Shown piece by piece: positions 26,162 to 35,634 of a stretch of 64,000 bases of DNA. The stretch lies in NCBI GenBank assembly GCA_002359735.1, contig DENS01000005.1:67122-131121 (forward strand), written 5' to 3'. A model generated the notes under the pieces. That model saw only the letters and a list, made by a program, of their open reading frames with translations, did no database searches and was not told the DNA's origin. A program made the position numbers and the translations under genes. Position 1 is the stretch's first letter; each line of letters begins with the position of its first letter. The stretch comes from Micavibrio sp. UBA2638 (GTDB lineage Bacteria; Pseudomonadota; Alphaproteobacteria; Micavibrionales; Micavibrionaceae).

Positions 26162-26554
26162 ATGACCGGTCTTATGAATTTCTTAAGAAATATCCTTTAT
26201 AAACTAGGTGTAGGCTCACCGCCTGCCGAGGATACGGCCATACCGAGCCAGGTGCCGGAACGGACGCAGCCTCGCATGGGGAAGATTGATCAGGAAGTCG
26301 TCTTTGCCATGAGGGATGGATATATGGTTTTGATGGTGGATCATCAATTTGACGGCGTGCCAAGTTGGATTGAATGGGACAATGATCGTAAGACCGTTAG
26401 CTTCACCCAGATGGGCGGTGATATGGACGAAATGAATGCGGATATTAAGGTTGAATATATTGATGCCTTGATGGATGCGAAAAAAGTGCTGCTGGTCAGT
26501 AATGATAATGAAAAAAAGATTGTGCACTTTGTTCCGTTTATAGCCCGTAAGTAA
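26162..26554 (+). CDS. Hypothetical protein, 130 residues
   Basis: I cannot assign this protein. It is soluble and acidic. A Pro-rich linker (about 19-38) separates an N-terminal amphipathic helix (MTGLMNFLRNILYKLG) from a beta-rich region with DGYMVLMVDHQ and PSWIEWDNDRKTVSFTQMGG. Two ATGs compete for the start (MTG or MNF four codons later). It is divergent from pyrB and may form a two-gene unit with the next small gene, 66 bases downstream. Confidence 0.6.
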   Translation: MTGLMNFLRNILYKLGVGSPPAEDTAIPSQVPERTQPRMGKIDQEVVFAMRDGYMVLMVDHQFDGVPSWIEWDNDRKTVSFTQMGGDMDEMNADIKVEYIDALMDAKKVLLVSNDNEKKIVHFVPFIARK

Positions 26555-26620
26555 AAGCTAAAAGAAACTGGCACGGAATTTGAAAGAACTTGGCGGTTCT
26601 TAAATATGGAGGAGAAGCAC

Positions 26621-26848
26621 ATGGTTGTTGTATACAACACAAAAACCCCAGATATGGATGTCGTAGAAACTTTAACATCTGCCGCCGTTGAGCAGGCGGA
26701 AAAAAATGGGCTTACCCCCAATAGTGAGCCGAATATCGATGCGACAGAGATCGGGCATTTCGAATATACTGGTAAGGCCTTGTTTGCATCACCTGAAGTC
26801 ACGGCGCCAGCGCCGGAAAAAAAGCCGGATGGGCCTTCCTATAATTAA
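26621..26848 (+). CDS. Hypothetical protein, 75 residues
   Basis: This small acidic protein has no recognised family. It opens MVVVYNTKTPDMDVVETL and ends in a Pro-rich tail (TAPAPEKKPDGPSYN). An in-frame ATG lies 15 bases upstream at 26606, but GGAGGAG at 26608-26614 is an ideal ribosome-binding site for the ATG at 26621, so that start is chosen. A role cannot be inferred. Confidence 0.55.
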   Translation: MVVVYNTKTPDMDVVETLTSAAVEQAEKNGLTPNSEPNIDATEIGHFEYTGKALFASPEVTAPAPEKKPDGPSYN

Positions 26849-26881
26849 ATAAGGGCCGTGTGCGGTCCATGGCTGTGATTT

Positions 26882-28132
26882 TTAAAGAATGCTTTTCGCG
26901 CGAAGGGCGGCAATTTCTTCCGCGCTTTTTCCCAAAATATCGTGCAATATCTGATCGGTGTGCTGTCCGCATGTCGGGGGCGGCAGGTCGTAACGCGGCG
27001 GTGTTTCTGACATTTTAATCGGGCTTCCCACCAAATCGATGGCATCGTTGCTGAAATGATGTTGCATTTTTATTTTCATGCCGCGCGCGTCAATTTGGGG
27101 CATGTCGAAAGTTTTATCCATGGTGTTGACGGGGCCGCAAGGCACATCAATATCGGCCAGCCCCGATAGCCAGTAGTCCATATCATGGGCGGCAATTTCT
27201 TGTGCGATCATGGTGACAAGCTCGGCGCGGTTGCTTACCCGGGCGGAATTGGTGGCGTATTTGGGGTCGCTGGCCCAGCCCGGTTTGTTAATGAACTCAC
27301 AAAACCGTGTGAATTGGTTGTTGTTACCGACCGCCAGAATGATAAAGCCATCCGAGGCTGCAAATGTTTGATAGGGCACAATAGTGGAATGGGCATTGCC
27401 CAGACGCGGCGCCAAATGCCCGGATGTCAGGTAATATTGCGCAATATTGGTCATGGCGGCCACGGTGCAATCCAGCAAAGCAAGATCGACATGCTGGCCT
27501 TTGCCGGTTTTGTTGCGGTAATTCAGTGCGGCCAAAATGCCAATGGCGGCATTCAGTCCGGTCATGATGTCGCTAAGGGCAACTCCGGCCTTCATCGGCT
27601 GTTCATCGGGTTCGCCGGTAATGGCCATGAGCCCGCCCATGCCCTGCGCGATAAAATCATATCCAGGTTCGCTTGATAGCGGGCCGTTTTGGCCAAAACC
27701 GGTAATTGAACAATAAATGATATGCGGGTGACGTTTTTTTACGCTCTCGTAATCAAGGCCGTATTTGGCGAGTCCGCCGGCCTTAAAGTTTTCGATCAGA
27801 ATATCCGATTTTTCCAGTAGTTCATGAATGATCTCCTGCGCTTCTTCTTGCCGGATATCCAGCGTCAGTGACTTTTTGTTGCGGTTGCAACTCAGGTAAT
27901 AGGCGCTTTCTGATGTGTCGTCTCCCTGATCGTCTTTCAGGTAAGGGGGCCCCCAACTGCGGGTGTCGTCCCCGTCGCCCGGTTTTTCAATTTTAATGAT
28001 CTCGGCGCCCAGATCTCCTAGCAATTGGGTGCAGGACGGGCCAGCCAAAACGCGGCTAAGATCGGTGACGCGAACGCCTTCTAAAGCGCGGTTTTGTGTT
28101 TGCTGGGGAGGGGGATTTTCGTTATGGCTCAT
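26882..28132 (-). CDS. CaiB/BaiF family (class III) CoA-transferase
   Basis: The protein has about 416 residues and moves CoA between carboxylic acids; the substrate cannot be told. Family marks are RVTDLSRVLAGPSCTQLLGDLGAEIIKIEKPGDGDDTR at the N-terminus (two stretches joined), GYDFIAQGMGGLM with the catalytic Asp in GYDF, and the C-terminal DIDVPCGPVNTM. The frame extends 16 codons further upstream, but the ATG at 28132 overlaps the stop of the prepilin peptidase gene as ATGA, the usual sign of coupling. Pairing with a pilus peptidase looks accidental. Confidence 0.88.
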   Translation of the reverse strand: MSHNENPPPQQTQNRALEGVRVTDLSRVLAGPSCTQLLGDLGAEIIKIEKPGDGDDTRSWGPPYLKDDQGDDTSESAYYLSCNRNKKSLTLDIRQEEAQEIIHELLEKSDILIENFKAGGLAKYGLDYESVKKRHPHIIYCSITGFGQNGPLSSEPGYDFIAQGMGGLMAITGEPDEQPMKAGVALSDIMTGLNAAIGILAALNYRNKTGKGQHVDLALLDCTVAAMTNIAQYYLTSGHLAPRLGNAHSTIVPYQTFAASDGFIILAVGNNNQFTRFCEFINKPGWASDPKYATNSARVSNRAELVTMIAQEIAAHDMDYWLSGLADIDVPCGPVNTMDKTFDMPQIDARGMKIKMQHHFSNDAIDLVGSPIKMSETPPRYDLPPPTCGQHTDQILHDILGKSAEEIAALRAKSIL

Positions 28133-28650
28133 GGCAGTAAAATCTCTGGCAAGGTGCAAAACATATAAATGGCGGTACATAACAAGCCGGCGGCAAATCC
28201 GGGGCCTGCCGGGACCGAAAGCCTTGACAGATCAAAACTTTTTACCGGCACCTTGGCATGAAATATAGTGTAAATAGCGATGATGACGCCGTGAAAAAAA
28301 CCGGCCAGTGCGCCCGCAGCGGCGGCAATCAGGATGTGTTCGGGGCCAAGCCATAGGCCGCCAGCGGTTAATAGTTTAACATCCCCCAGCCCCAGCGTGT
28401 CCTCGTCATACCAATAATTGGCAAGGCCGCGAATAACGTAAAGCAGGCCGCCCCCAATAATGGCACCCAAGGCCATGTCTTCAAGAGTGACGTAATGAAA
28501 CAATGTGGATAAATGAAAGACGAAGCCGCAACAGGCCAGCCCCAAAACCAGTTCATTGGGCAAAAGATAGGTTTTTAAATCAATATAGGCAAGCGCACCA
28601 AGGATAACGATGCCGCCAATGACACAAAGAAGGGCAAAAATTTCAAGCAT
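28129..28650 (-). CDS. A24-family prepilin peptidase, short form without methylase domain
   Basis: This 173-residue, about six-helix membrane aspartyl protease should cleave the positively charged leader of prepilins. Both catalytic motifs are intact: Asp24 in YIDLKTYLLPN (22-32) and Asp90 in GLGDVKL (87-93). The N-terminal cytoplasmic zinc-binding and methylation domain of PilD is missing, as in CpaA/TadV and some PilU proteins, so mature pilins may not be N-methylated by this enzyme. It is divergent from the pilus-like cluster that starts at 28777, and the two prepilin-like proteins there are its obvious substrates. Confidence 0.88.
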   Translation of the reverse strand: MLEIFALLCVIGGIVILGALAYIDLKTYLLPNELVLGLACCGFVFHLSTLFHYVTLEDMALGAIIGGGLLYVIRGLANYWYDEDTLGLGDVKLLTAGGLWLGPEHILIAAAAGALAGFFHGVIIAIYTIFHAKVPVKSFDLSRLSVPAGPGFAAGLLCTAIYMFCTLPEILLP

Positions 28651-28776
28651 TTGGAGCCTATATCTATATTGTCCACGTCATATTGAAGAAATTCAGAATC
28701 TGTTCTATTACTCTGATGTAAATTGGTTTAACATGATTTGATTGTGCAGATCAAAACATAAAGTTCAATATAGCCT

Positions 28777-29151
28777 ATGAGCGATACAGATAAAATTTTA
28801 GTAGTAGAAGACAATGACTTTGTCCGAATGCAGATTGTCCGCTTTCTGAACGAGGCAGGGTACCAAACTGTCGAAACTTCCGATGGGGAAGAGGCCCTGC
28901 AGGCGATGACCAAAGACATTATGATGGCCATTGTCGATGTGCGGATGGAGCCAATTGGCGGATTTGAATTTATCAAATCCATCCGTGGTTCGGATATGGA
29001 TACGCCCGTTGTTCTGGTGACGGGGGATGATAATCCTGATTTGTTGAATGATGCTGCCCGCTGGGATGTGACGGCGGTCTTGATGAAACCTGTTCAGCGC
29101 GATAGGCTGGTTAAAATGGTGCAGCGGACACTTAAAGGGTATGGGAAATAA
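28777..29151 (+). CDS. Single-domain (CheY-like) response regulator
   Basis: The 124-residue lone receiver has Glu11 and Asp12 (VVEDNDFVR), phospho-acceptor Asp54 (AIVDVRMEPIGG), Thr in VLVTGDD and Lys in VLMKPVQ. It has no output domain. It is the first gene on the plus strand of the pilus-like cluster, 33 bases before the secretin gene, so it is probably co-transcribed and may control pilus assembly or use by protein contact. Its kinase is not identified; the soluble hybrid kinase at 38953-40947 is a candidate by position only. Confidence 0.88.
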   Translation: MSDTDKILVVEDNDFVRMQIVRFLNEAGYQTVETSDGEEALQAMTKDIMMAIVDVRMEPIGGFEFIKSIRGSDMDTPVVLVTGDDNPDLLNDAARWDVTAVLMKPVQRDRLVKMVQRTLKGYGK

Positions 29152-29184
29152 ATTTTTTTCGAAAATTTAATTAAGGCAATAAGA

Positions 29185-30717
29185 ATGCAACGTTTTTTTA
29201 ATAGACAAATAATAAAGCCGGGGAAGGGGGCACTCTTGTCTTCGGCTTTGTTGCTCTGTCTTGGTTTAAGTGGGTGTGCGCAGGAAAATATTCCCGGGGC
29301 CAGAAATGTGGAAATTCCGTCACCTGTTATGGCGAATAAGCGCGAATCGGCCATTAATGAGCGCCCTGACAGTGTCCTTTATTTGCCGCTTGGCAGTGAT
29401 GTTCTTGTGCCTGAAAGTGAATCGGGCTCGCCGTTCCCCAATGAAAATGTGGGGCCGTTTGAATTGCGTTCGGAAACTTTGGCTGGCGCCCTGCAATTGA
29501 TTTTGGCTGATTATGAGATTCCTCTGGCCTTTGAGACAGAGGAGGGGTTAACCCGCACAATTACGGTGGCCAATTTGCGCGGTCCTTTGGACCGGGTCGT
29601 GGCAAAGGTTTGCGGTCTTGCTGATCTGTATTGTTCTTATGAGGATGGCTTGCTTGTCGTAAAGGAAACGCAAACCTTTACTGTGACGGTGCCACCAATC
29701 GGCGCGGATGACGGGTTGATGGAGTCTTTGTCAACGGGGATTGAGGCCATTACCGGTGAGGCGCCCATTGTTGAATCGGCCACGCGTACCATTATTTATG
29801 AAGCCAGCAATAGAACATCCCAGCTGGCGGAGCGTTATTTTCAGCGCTTGCGTTCCAATACAGCCTTGATTGTGTTTGAGGTCTATATCTGGGAGGTGTC
29901 TTTGGATGCGGATAATGCCACCGGTATCGATTGGGAAAAAATTGATACATTCGGCAAGTTTAATATGGGGATTAGTATTCCGGGCGGTACGCCTGCCGGG
30001 TTTAACCCAATCAGTATTGGATTGCCAACCACCGGTGATGTAGCCTTTGGCGCGGATGATGTTTTGCAGTTTATATCGGGGCAGGGGGCCGTTAAGACGA
30101 TATCCCAGCCACAAATTACGGTTCTTGCGGGGGCTGAGGCAACATTGCGGGCCGCGGATACGACCAATTATGTGTCCTCGTTAAGTCGCTCCAGTGATAA
30201 TGGGGAGATCACGGTTTCGACGGAAACAGATTCTGTTGATACCGGCTTTACCCTGACAATTGCCAGTGATTGGGACAACGCGACAATATATGGGTCTATC
30301 GATATTGAGTTGCAGGAGTTTCAAGGTTTCCAGAATTTTGATGCCGATGGAACGGTGTTGCAGTTGCCGCAAACAACCGAGCGTGAGCTTTCAACGCAAA
30401 TTCGCATTCGTCCGGGTGATTCATTGTTGATTGCCGGGCTTGTCCGGGAATCGGATGAATATGATTCGTCCGGTCCAGGGTTTAATAAGCCAATTTTTAG
30501 AACATCCCGAAGCGCGATTGTTTCGAATACTGAGCTGGTGTTTTTGCTGAAGCCGCGCGTAATTGTTTATACTGCGGAAGGTGAGGGCGTGGGCCCGAAT
30601 GGCGTGAAGAGCAGTGTCTTTAATAATGGCGGTGCGGGTAGTCTGTATAACGAAGATGTTTTCCCATCTAGTACGCTGTCTAGCGATCAATTAAATCCCG
30701 GCTTGTCCAACGATTAA
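29185..30717 (+). CDS. PilN-type secretin lipoprotein (outer-membrane pilus/secretion channel)
   Basis: The 510-residue protein has a lipoprotein signal with LSGC, Cys31 being the lipid-bearing residue. An STN/N0-like domain follows (about 95-165, LAGALQLILADYEIPLAFETE in part), then N1-like repeats and a C-terminal secretin domain. That domain has VKTISQPQITVLAGAEATL, SLLIAGLVRES and ELVFLLKPRVIVY, all typical of secretin beta-barrels. Lipoprotein secretins with this layout belong to type IVb pili (PilN, BfpB). It should form the ring through which the filament leaves the cell. It starts 33 bases after the receiver gene. Confidence 0.85.
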   Translation: MQRFFNRQIIKPGKGALLSSALLLCLGLSGCAQENIPGARNVEIPSPVMANKRESAINERPDSVLYLPLGSDVLVPESESGSPFPNENVGPFELRSETLAGALQLILADYEIPLAFETEEGLTRTITVANLRGPLDRVVAKVCGLADLYCSYEDGLLVVKETQTFTVTVPPIGADDGLMESLSTGIEAITGEAPIVESATRTIIYEASNRTSQLAERYFQRLRSNTALIVFEVYIWEVSLDADNATGIDWEKIDTFGKFNMGISIPGGTPAGFNPISIGLPTTGDVAFGADDVLQFISGQGAVKTISQPQITVLAGAEATLRAADTTNYVSSLSRSSDNGEITVSTETDSVDTGFTLTIASDWDNATIYGSIDIELQEFQGFQNFDADGTVLQLPQTTERELSTQIRIRPGDSLLIAGLVRESDEYDSSGPGFNKPIFRTSRSAIVSNTELVFLLKPRVIVYTAEGEGVGPNGVKSSVFNNGGAGSLYNEDVFPSSTLSSDQLNPGLSND

Positions 30718-30767
30718 ATTGACGTCATAATAATATTGTGTGATTCGCTCGTTTTTTGTGTGGATTG

Positions 30768-30776
30768 TGCTATACT
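30768..30776 (+). promoter_or_regulatory. Possible extended -10 promoter before the PilP-like gene
   Basis: TGCTATACT is an extended -10 element (TGn plus TATACT), 50 bases before the start of the next gene. No good -35 hexamer lies at 16-18 bases. The 108-base gap between two otherwise tightly packed genes makes an internal promoter plausible. Confidence 0.35.
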
Positions 30777-30825
30777 TATTGTCAATGTGTATCTCGCCTG
30801 CCAATTCTCAAACTAAAAAATCGTA

Positions 30826-32478
30826 ATGCCCGGTCGTATAGTTCAACTTTTTACATCGCTGATTCTAATTTTACTTTTGTTGGTAAGCGCCGCTTACGCG
30901 CAGGGGCCTTCTGCGTTTTTTGATCCGGGTGCTCAACAATCGGGCGGTGGGTCGCCTGGTGGTGGGCTGGTCCCGGTTGAGCCGAATGTCGATGGCGGCG
31001 CCGTTCCAATCGGTGCGACTGCACAGGTTGTTGTCCGGTTTCGCAATGATGGTGCAACGCCGGTGCAGACAACCTCTATTCGTTTATATCCATCCTCAAC
31101 GGTTTCCGCGACCATATCATTGGATCAGTGTCAGGAAGCCGCATTAAGCCCGGGGGCGGAATGTGCGATTGCTCTGTCGGTTAAAGGGCTTCAGGCCGGC
31201 GCATGGCGCGTTGAAATGTTGGTTTCTCATACTGGTCGTACGCGGTTGGTGTCATCAACCTTAACCGGAACGGTTGAGGCTTCGGGCGAGGGAACGGAAA
31301 AGCTGAGTAGTGATGTTGAGGCTATTCCGGATGAAGTTGATTTTGAATCTTTGACCGCTAGTCAAACTTTGGTTGAGCCGGTTATCTTGCGGAACATTAC
31401 CTCTATTCCGATTAATATTTCAGATATTTACATTGATGCCTCTGATAATGCCGGGTTTTCCTTGAAAACTGAATGTGAATCCTTGCAGCCCGGTCAGGCT
31501 TGTATTGCGACTGTGCGCTGGTCACCAAAGTTGCGCGGCCCTGTGTCCGGGGTGTTGGTTGTTAAGCACGATGGCCCGACCGCTTTGTCCAGTGTGCCAT
31601 TAAAGGGGGCTTATGATCCTGAAACTGTTAATCAGGCCGAAACATTCCCGGAGGCTGTACCGGGCAAGGGGTTGTTGGTGGCCTCGCAGACAGAAATTGA
31701 TTTTGGTAATGAAATTGAGAAGGCGTCAACCATCACGGTATCTTTGGTCAATGCCGGGGATTCTGATTTGACGCTGCGTACGATTGATGTGGCGGGGAAA
31801 GATAATGGTTTAACCATTCGTGGTACAGGGTGTCAACCTGGTCAGGTTTTGGAGCCTATCGAGGCTTGTCCGCTGACGGTTTCATGGTCACCAACCTATG
31901 TGGGAACATTACTGGATGATATCCAGATTGTGCATGATGGGGCGCGCGGCGTTCTGGTTCTGCCTGTCCGCGGTGAGGCAGAAGGCGTCGTCTCGCAAGA
32001 TCAGGGTGCGATTATGCTGAGTAATGTTTCGGCTGGTCCGGCAGTTATTGGCCGTCAGGATATTACCGATCTTGAGACGGAAGAAGATGTTGAGGCCGCT
32101 TTGGATATACCGGCGCCGCAAAAGCCGGCCTCTGCGCAAAGCGGCGGGCAGGCCAGAGGTTTTGTTCCGCAGGTATCAAATCCGGCCAGCGTTTTGGACG
32201 GTTTGAAAATTACCTCTTTCTCTCCAACGCGCGCTATTGTGGCAGGTCCGGGCGGAAGCCGTATTGTTTTTGATAATGAGGCGGTTGTTTTGGGTGGAAT
32301 AGAATGGGATGTCCATATCCAGCGCAATGGAATTGAATTTACAAGTCAGGGGCAGACAGTGTTATTGCTCTTTGATCGATCTTTATCTTCTGTTAACCGC
32401 GTTAATTCACAATCAAGTAATGCATCATCCAGCTCTTCCGGGTCAGATTCTGATTCAGGTGACGGGGGCGATGATTAG
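30826..32478 (+). CDS. Exported Ig-like repeat protein with C-terminal PilP-like domain
   Basis: The 550-residue protein has a signal peptide ending near AYAQ (26) and a Gly/Pro-rich linker. Three beta-sandwich repeats follow (about 55-150, 165-262, 283-384). Each carries a Cys pair (102/113, 217/226, 336/348) in a C..xPGxxC setting followed by a WSP..G or equivalent turn and HDG/HTG. These resemble ASPM-SPD-2-Hydin/DUF1573-like Ig folds. A flexible acidic segment leads to a C-terminal domain (about 455-522: LKITSFSPTRAIV, GGIEWDVHIQRNGIEF) like the beta-domain of type IV pilus PilP or GspC, which links the inner-membrane platform to the secretin. The last 25 residues are Ser/Asp-rich. The domain calls are by pattern only. 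Confidence 0.65.
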   Translation: MPGRIVQLFTSLILILLLLVSAAYAQGPSAFFDPGAQQSGGGSPGGGLVPVEPNVDGGAVPIGATAQVVVRFRNDGATPVQTTSIRLYPSSTVSATISLDQCQEAALSPGAECAIALSVKGLQAGAWRVEMLVSHTGRTRLVSSTLTGTVEASGEGTEKLSSDVEAIPDEVDFESLTASQTLVEPVILRNITSIPINISDIYIDASDNAGFSLKTECESLQPGQACIATVRWSPKLRGPVSGVLVVKHDGPTALSSVPLKGAYDPETVNQAETFPEAVPGKGLLVASQTEIDFGNEIEKASTITVSLVNAGDSDLTLRTIDVAGKDNGLTIRGTGCQPGQVLEPIEACPLTVSWSPTYVGTLLDDIQIVHDGARGVLVLPVRGEAEGVVSQDQGAIMLSNVSAGPAVIGRQDITDLETEEDVEAALDIPAPQKPASAQSGGQARGFVPQVSNPASVLDGLKITSFSPTRAIVAGPGGSRIVFDNEAVVLGGIEWDVHIQRNGIEFTSQGQTVLLLFDRSLSSVNRVNSQSSNASSSSSGSDSDSGDGGDD

Positions 32479-32513
32479 TTTTGATATCCTAACGTTAGCA
32501 CAATAGGCCGGAC

Positions 32514-34262
32514 ATGAGTGATACAACCAATCCAGAAGCAGATGAATCCAAGGATTTGGAGAAGAAGCGTCTTCAGGAGCGCCGCCGCCTTCGTTCAGGC
32601 GAGGGACGTGAGCGTTACCTGGATATGGTCCAGCGCGAACGTGCATTGTTGCTGGATCAGGGGATTTCCCGTTCTACGGAGCAGCTATTGGATATGGCTG
32701 GTGCCGTTACGACCTCTGAACAGGAAGATGAGGCCATTAAGGACCGCGCGACCGGTGACCAGCTGCGTGCGGTGTTGCCGGTGCAATCATGGCTGCCGCT
32801 TAGCATTCACCTGATTGGCTTGCGGGATTCTGTCCTGCGTGTGGCACCGCTGCATGATTTAAATGACCGTCAAATACAATCGCTGTTATCAACCGCCAAC
32901 CGAAGCGGTTTTCACGTTGAACGTGTCGAGATTGAGGTCTGGGACCGTAAAGAACTGATTGATACGTTGCGCTCTGTGCATGATTTGTCCGCCGATCGGT
33001 GTGAGAAAACGCTCTCTCTATGGCTGGCCGACACCGATAATGGTTTGCTTTTGAACCAGTTCCAGCGCGATATGCTGGCCGAGGCCTTGCAGATGCGTGC
33101 TTCCGATATTCATTTGGTGCAGGATAACAACCCGGCCGCGCCGAACTGGATTCAATACCGCATTGACGGGGATATGATGCCGATGCACCTTTTGCCGCCC
33201 GAGGCGATGGCGCGTTTGACGACCCTTTTGAAACGTGATGCTGGTTTGAACTTCGGTGACCGGGTGACACCAAAAGACGGACGTTTTGGTTTTGTGTGGC
33301 AAGGGCGCTCTATTGATGTTCGTGTGGCCGCGGGGCCGCAGGCGCAGGACGGGGAAAAACTGACCTTGCGTTTGCTGGACCGGGCCGCGCTGAAGGGGTT
33401 TGATGAACTGTTCCGCCGTCACGAAGATGTTGGTGATTATCTCGCCAAGCTGCTGTCGCCTGAAATTAAAGGGGGTGGTGGTTTGATCCTGCTGTCCGGT
33501 CCGACGGGGTCTGGTAAAACAACAACGCTTTATGCGTGTGTGCAGCAAATTGACCGCCGCCGCCGCCATGTTTTGACGATTGAAGATCCGATTGAATATG
33601 AATTACGGTACGCGACGCAATGGCAGGTGCGTCCGGGCATGCCGGGAGGATCGTTCGCCGATCTTATTCGTGCAGCCATGCGTCATGATCCTGATTATAT
33701 TATTATCGGGGAGATGCGTGACCCGGATACCGTTGAGACATCGCTGAAGGCAGCGGAATCCGGCCACACGGTGATTTCGACCATTCACGCTGATACCGCC
33801 TTGCAAACATTCGAGCGCCTTAGGTCTTTGATGCCGCCTGAACGGGAAAAATCATCGTCTTATACCCTGGCGCAGCAGGTGCGTGCCATTATGAACCAAC
33901 GCCTGGTGCGGACCCTTTGTCAGGGGTGTTCTCATAAGGTGGAGGTCCGCGAGGTTCTAAACGAACATGATCTGGACATGCTTGACTTAAACGGTGATGA
34001 AAAGGTGCGCCGCCATAATGCATCGGGCTGTGATCTTTGTAATCGCACTGGTATTTCTGGCCGGACATTGCTGCTGGATGCGCTTTTGATTACTGTCGGC
34101 CCGTCACAGCGGAATGACATATACGAAGCCTTGATGAGCAATGTGAACCGAATTCCCGAACAAGAGGGGGTTATGGTGCATACCCGTAAAGAAGGGCTGG
34201 TTGATCTGGTGACATCCGGTTTGGTCGACCCGAAAGCGGCCTTAAGCTATCTAGAGGAGTAA
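32514..34262 (+). CDS. GspE/PilB-type assembly ATPase
   Basis: This 582-residue hexameric cytoplasmic motor should power filament or pseudopilus assembly. The Walker A is GPTGSGKTTT (329-338), the Asp box is around LTIEDPIEYEL (354-364), the Walker B is YIIIGEMRDPDT (395-406) and the His box is HTVISTIHAD (418-427). A four-Cys zinc site is formed by Cys469, Cys472, Cys506 and Cys509, as in GspE/PilB. The first 90 residues are charged and helical and replace the standard N1E domain. It follows the PilP-like gene by 35 bases. Confidence 0.93.
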   Translation: MSDTTNPEADESKDLEKKRLQERRRLRSGEGRERYLDMVQRERALLLDQGISRSTEQLLDMAGAVTTSEQEDEAIKDRATGDQLRAVLPVQSWLPLSIHLIGLRDSVLRVAPLHDLNDRQIQSLLSTANRSGFHVERVEIEVWDRKELIDTLRSVHDLSADRCEKTLSLWLADTDNGLLLNQFQRDMLAEALQMRASDIHLVQDNNPAAPNWIQYRIDGDMMPMHLLPPEAMARLTTLLKRDAGLNFGDRVTPKDGRFGFVWQGRSIDVRVAAGPQAQDGEKLTLRLLDRAALKGFDELFRRHEDVGDYLAKLLSPEIKGGGGLILLSGPTGSGKTTTLYACVQQIDRRRRHVLTIEDPIEYELRYATQWQVRPGMPGGSFADLIRAAMRHDPDYIIIGEMRDPDTVETSLKAAESGHTVISTIHADTALQTFERLRSLMPPEREKSSSYTLAQQVRAIMNQRLVRTLCQGCSHKVEVREVLNEHDLDMLDLNGDEKVRRHNASGCDLCNRTGISGRTLLLDALLITVGPSQRNDIYEALMSNVNRIPEQEGVMVHTRKEGLVDLVTSGLVDPKAALSYLEE

Positions 34263-34267
34263 ATTCG

Positions 34268-34301
34268 TCCTTGTCTTGCGGATTTCTGCGTTTCAAGGAC
34301 A
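34268..34301. repeat. 7-bp inverted repeat between ATPase and platform genes
   Basis: GTCCTTG (34268-34274) and CAAGGAC (34295-34301) can form a stem with a 20-base loop just after the ATPase stop. No T run follows, so it is not a standard terminator. The next about 85 bases are very AT-rich and may hold a promoter for the platform gene. Confidence 0.35.
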
Positions 34302-34401
34302 AATTAAATCATATTCTTTTCATAATATATTAACAAATTTTAAAAATTATGGATTTATAATATTTATAGGATTGATACAGCTCTTATTCTAGAGGACTTT
34401 A

Positions 34402-35622
34402 ATGCAGCAATGGATCGCACAAATAGCGTATGAAACGACTTCCGGGCCTAAGAAGGTTCAGGAATCGTTTTATTTGCCGTCAACTGAAGATGTGCGTGCG
34501 GCCATTCAAAAAAAGGGCGGTTTTGTCCTAAGTATTCGGCCGCATGCCCGCTCACCGCTGGAACGTTTGCTGGCGCGCTCTACCTGGTGGCAGGTGCAGC
34601 TTTTGCGCGGTATTCAGTTCCGGGCAAGCTCGACATCGCCGGGTGTCGCGCTTTGGAAAATTATTCAGGCTGAAACAAATCCGCGTCGTCAGAATATTTT
34701 GGCGCCGGCAAGGGAAGCGCTGGCCAGAGGGCTTGGGGTTATTGATGCTTTGAAATCATTGAACATCTTTGACCATTCTACATTGGCCATTCTGGCAGGC
34801 TCGGAACGGGCCAATAAATTGGTGGAAGGTATTCCCCACGCTATTCATTCGATTACGCAAAAACGCAAAAATACGCGCGCGATTATGGGGACGATGTCAT
34901 GGCTGGCCTTTGACGTCTTCTCAATTGTGACATCTCTTTGGGCCGGTAAAGACATGGTTCTGGGCTGGTTCCGGGATAATCCCCCAACGGACCCGGATGA
35001 ACTGGAAAAATTTGAAGACGTTGTGTCCAATCTCGGGCTGTTTTGGGATGTACTGATTTACAGCTCAGTATTTTTGGGGGCCTTTATGGCCTGGGTTATT
35101 TTTTCATACTGGATTAACCGTGGTAAAAAAGATTGGCCGACGGCCAGAATTGTACGAAAAATACCGCTTATTGGCGGCTATTTGCGCGATTTGGCCTTTA
35201 CAGATTCGATGATGGCGGCCTCGCGTATGTTACGCGGTCTGGTGCCGATTAATGATACATTGGAACAATCTGCCGATGCCTCGACCGCGCCGGATGTTAT
35301 AGCCTATTGGGAAGCCGCGCGCGAAGAACTGAGCCGCGGTGTCGGTCTGGGGTCCGCCCTTGACCGGGAGCCTTTGACGCGGAATGAAAGGCTGGAACTT
35401 GCGAGCTTGTCTGACCTTGATCAAGTTGCTACAGTAATGGAATCAATCGCAGAAATGCGTGCGGCTGCGGCAAAAACGAAACACTCCCTGATTGTGTGGA
35501 TTGCTTTTGCCTTGACAGGCGTGTTTCTGGTTCTTGCGTTTGGTAGTGCGATTTACGCGCTGACAGTGATGAATATGAGTATGGATTCAATGATGGGCGG
35601 CCTGATGGACGGCGCAATGTAG
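34402..35622 (+). CDS. GspF/PilC-type inner-membrane platform protein
   Basis: The 406-residue protein has two T2SSF-like helical cytoplasmic domains (about 60-160 and 255-365), a pair of central membrane helices (about 165-190 and 215-240) and a C-terminal helix (about 370-395). The second domain contains IPLIGGYLRDLAFTDSMMAASRML, a recognisable F-domain stretch. It should anchor and be rotated by the ATPase encoded upstream. An AGAGGAC ribosome-binding site precedes the ATG. Sequence conservation is low for the family, as with PilR of type IVb systems. Confidence 0.82.
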   Translation: MQQWIAQIAYETTSGPKKVQESFYLPSTEDVRAAIQKKGGFVLSIRPHARSPLERLLARSTWWQVQLLRGIQFRASSTSPGVALWKIIQAETNPRRQNILAPAREALARGLGVIDALKSLNIFDHSTLAILAGSERANKLVEGIPHAIHSITQKRKNTRAIMGTMSWLAFDVFSIVTSLWAGKDMVLGWFRDNPPTDPDELEKFEDVVSNLGLFWDVLIYSSVFLGAFMAWVIFSYWINRGKKDWPTARIVRKIPLIGGYLRDLAFTDSMMAASRMLRGLVPINDTLEQSADASTAPDVIAYWEAAREELSRGVGLGSALDREPLTRNERLELASLSDLDQVATVMESIAEMRAAAAKTKHSLIVWIAFALTGVFLVLAFGSAIYALTVMNMSMDSMMGGLMDGAM

Positions 35623-35634
35623 AAAGGCACATTC

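Noticed and set aside
29731..30114. Open frame antisense to the secretin gene
   Set aside because: No family features and no ribosome-binding site; the plus-strand secretin motifs account for the region.
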